Below are positions 5,294 through 6,107 of a DNA stretch of 6,107 nucleotides, one piece after another. Within the stretch, counting starts at the first letter, position 1, and every line of letters begins with the position of its first letter. The translations under genes and the position numbers were made by a program. The stretch comes from an uncultured Acinetobacter sp. (GTDB lineage Bacteria > Pseudomonadota > Gammaproteobacteria > Pseudomonadales > Moraxellaceae): the NCBI GenBank assembly GCA_900771065.1, contig CAAGMP010000278.1, positions 1-6,107 on the forward strand. Reading direction: 5' to 3'. A model generated the notes under the pieces. It made no database searches, was not told where the DNA came from, and saw nothing but the letters and a program-made list of their open reading frames with translations.

Positions 5294-6107
5294 ATGTTGA
5301 AGCGTATTATTGCATTTTCACTGAGTCAACGTCTTCTTGTTCTACTCATCGGGTTGGCAATTAGTGTAGCAGGTTATCTTGCTTTTACTAAACTTCCGAT
5401 TGATGCTTTTCCCGATGTATCAAGTACGCAAGTTCAAATTGTAATGAAATCACCCGGTATGACTCCCGAAGAAGTGGAGAGTCGCATTGTCGTACCAATT
5501 GAACAAGAAATGCTAGGGATTCCCCATCAAACGGTATTACGTTCGCAATCTAAATATGCAATTGCGATTATTACCTTAGATTTTGCTGAAGGAACAGACC
5601 CTTATTGGGCAAGACAGCAAGTGAACGAACGCTTAAATGGTGTGATGTCTGCATTGCCAAGTGGTGCTTCAGGGGGAATTGCACCCATGATGACGCCTTT
5701 AGGTGAGTCATTTATGTTTACCATACACGGTCCACTAAATGACATGGAAAAGCGAACCTTGTTAGACCGAGTGATTCGTCCACAGTTACGTAAAATTGAA
5801 GGTGTAGCGGATGTCAATTCTTTAGGTGGTTTAGTTCGTACTTTTGAAGTGATCCCCAATTTAGAAGCTTTAGCTGCACGAGGATTATCGCTTAATCAAT
5901 TACAGCAAGCGATTGAACTTAATAATGCCAGTGATGGTGCAGGTCGACTGAATGAAAATGGTGAATCATTGCTCATTCGTAGTGATAGCCGTGTTCGTAA
6001 TTTGACTGAATTGGGTGAGATTATTGTTTCAAATCATCAAGGTACTTTAGTTCAAGTTAAAGATGTGGCAGCCGTACAAATTGGTTCTTTAACGCGTTAC
6101 GGTGCAG
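5294..6107 (+). CDS. CzcA/CusA-family RND efflux pump, N-terminal part (cut by window edge)
   Basis: My translation from ATG 5294 stays open for 271 residues to the right edge; family members have about 1,000-1,050, so roughly a quarter is seen. After MLKRIIAFSLSQR comes TM1 (about 13-32), then LPIDAFPDVSSTQVQI (34-49), PGMTPEEVESRI, EGTDPYWARQQVNER (99-113), LPSG, the TPLGE segment (134-138), IEGVADVNSLGG (168-179), EVIPNLEALAARGLSL and the VKDVAAVQIGS segment (255-265). All are hallmarks of the heavy-metal RND group rather than the AcrB drug group. The pump is inner-membrane and proton-driven and works with the adaptor encoded just upstream. GAGG at 5282-5285 overlaps the end of the adaptor gene and lies 8 nt before the ATG, so translation is probably coupled. 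The TM4 charged residues that separate metal classes lie outside the window, so Co/Zn/Cd versus Cu/Ag cannot be decided. Confidence 0.92.
   Translation, partial: MLKRIIAFSLSQRLLVLLIGLAISVAGYLAFTKLPIDAFPDVSSTQVQIVMKSPGMTPEEVESRIVVPIEQEMLGIPHQTVLRSQSKYAIAIITLDFAEGTDPYWARQQVNERLNGVMSALPSGASGGIAPMMTPLGESFMFTIHGPLNDMEKRTLLDRVIRPQLRKIEGVADVNSLGGLVRTFEVIPNLEALAARGLSLNQLQQAIELNNASDGAGRLNENGESLLIRSDSRVRNLTELGEIIVSNHQGTLVQVKDVAAVQIGSLTRYGA

Noticed and set aside
5602..5859. Minus-strand ORF of 85 residues
   Set aside because: It lies wholly inside the well-conserved RND pump gene on the opposite strand and is a shadow frame.

Overview
The window looks like chromosome from a low-GC gammaproteobacterium of the Moraxellaceae, most likely Acinetobacter or a close relative. 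The reasons are the A/T-rich codon use, a TusBCD set of gammaproteobacterial type, and an EptA/PmrC lipid A phosphoethanolamine transferase preceded by a site fitting the PmrA-box pattern known from Acinetobacter. The genus is an inference; no marker gene is present.

Layout. Positions 1-980 (minus strand) carry tusD-tusC-tusB in tight operon order. These are the DsrE/DsrF/DsrH-type subunits of the sulfur relay that feeds tRNA 2-thiouridine synthesis. tusB runs off the left edge. Positions 981-1207 are a divergent intergenic region with a probable tus promoter, a centred 28-bp dyad over its -35 element, and a possible promoter for the plus-strand side. Positions 1208-2197 (plus) encode a GalE-family epimerase-like protein whose YxxxK catalytic lysine is replaced by histidine. 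Positions 2271-3905 encode EptA with all its catalytic residues. A 17-bp PmrA-box match lies 10 bp upstream of a -10 hexamer in the gap between these two genes. It implies that eptA has its own promoter and starts at the ATG at 2271, not at the upstream in-frame TTG. A strong bidirectional terminator (3924-3960) closes this block. From 4054 onward there is a second plus-strand operon: an RND periplasmic adaptor (CzcB/CusB-like) followed after 4 nt by a CzcA/CusA-family RND pump, cut by the right edge after 271 residues. No outer-membrane factor gene precedes the adaptor.

How the parts fit. The tus genes are housekeeping. The GalE-like protein and EptA probably form an envelope-modification unit: EptA adds phosphoethanolamine to lipid A, which lowers negative charge and polymyxin binding. 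The epimerase-like protein may act on a nucleotide sugar for the same surface. The most interesting signal is regulatory. The eptA promoter carries a full PmrA-box match. The GalE-like gene has an 11-of-12 match with the same 10-bp spacing to a -10-like hexamer. The efflux operon leader carries a second full match. This suggests, without proving, that the envelope genes and perhaps the efflux pump belong to one PmrA-type regulon although no pmrAB genes lie in the window. I see no tRNA, rRNA, CRISPR array, insertion sequence or attachment site.
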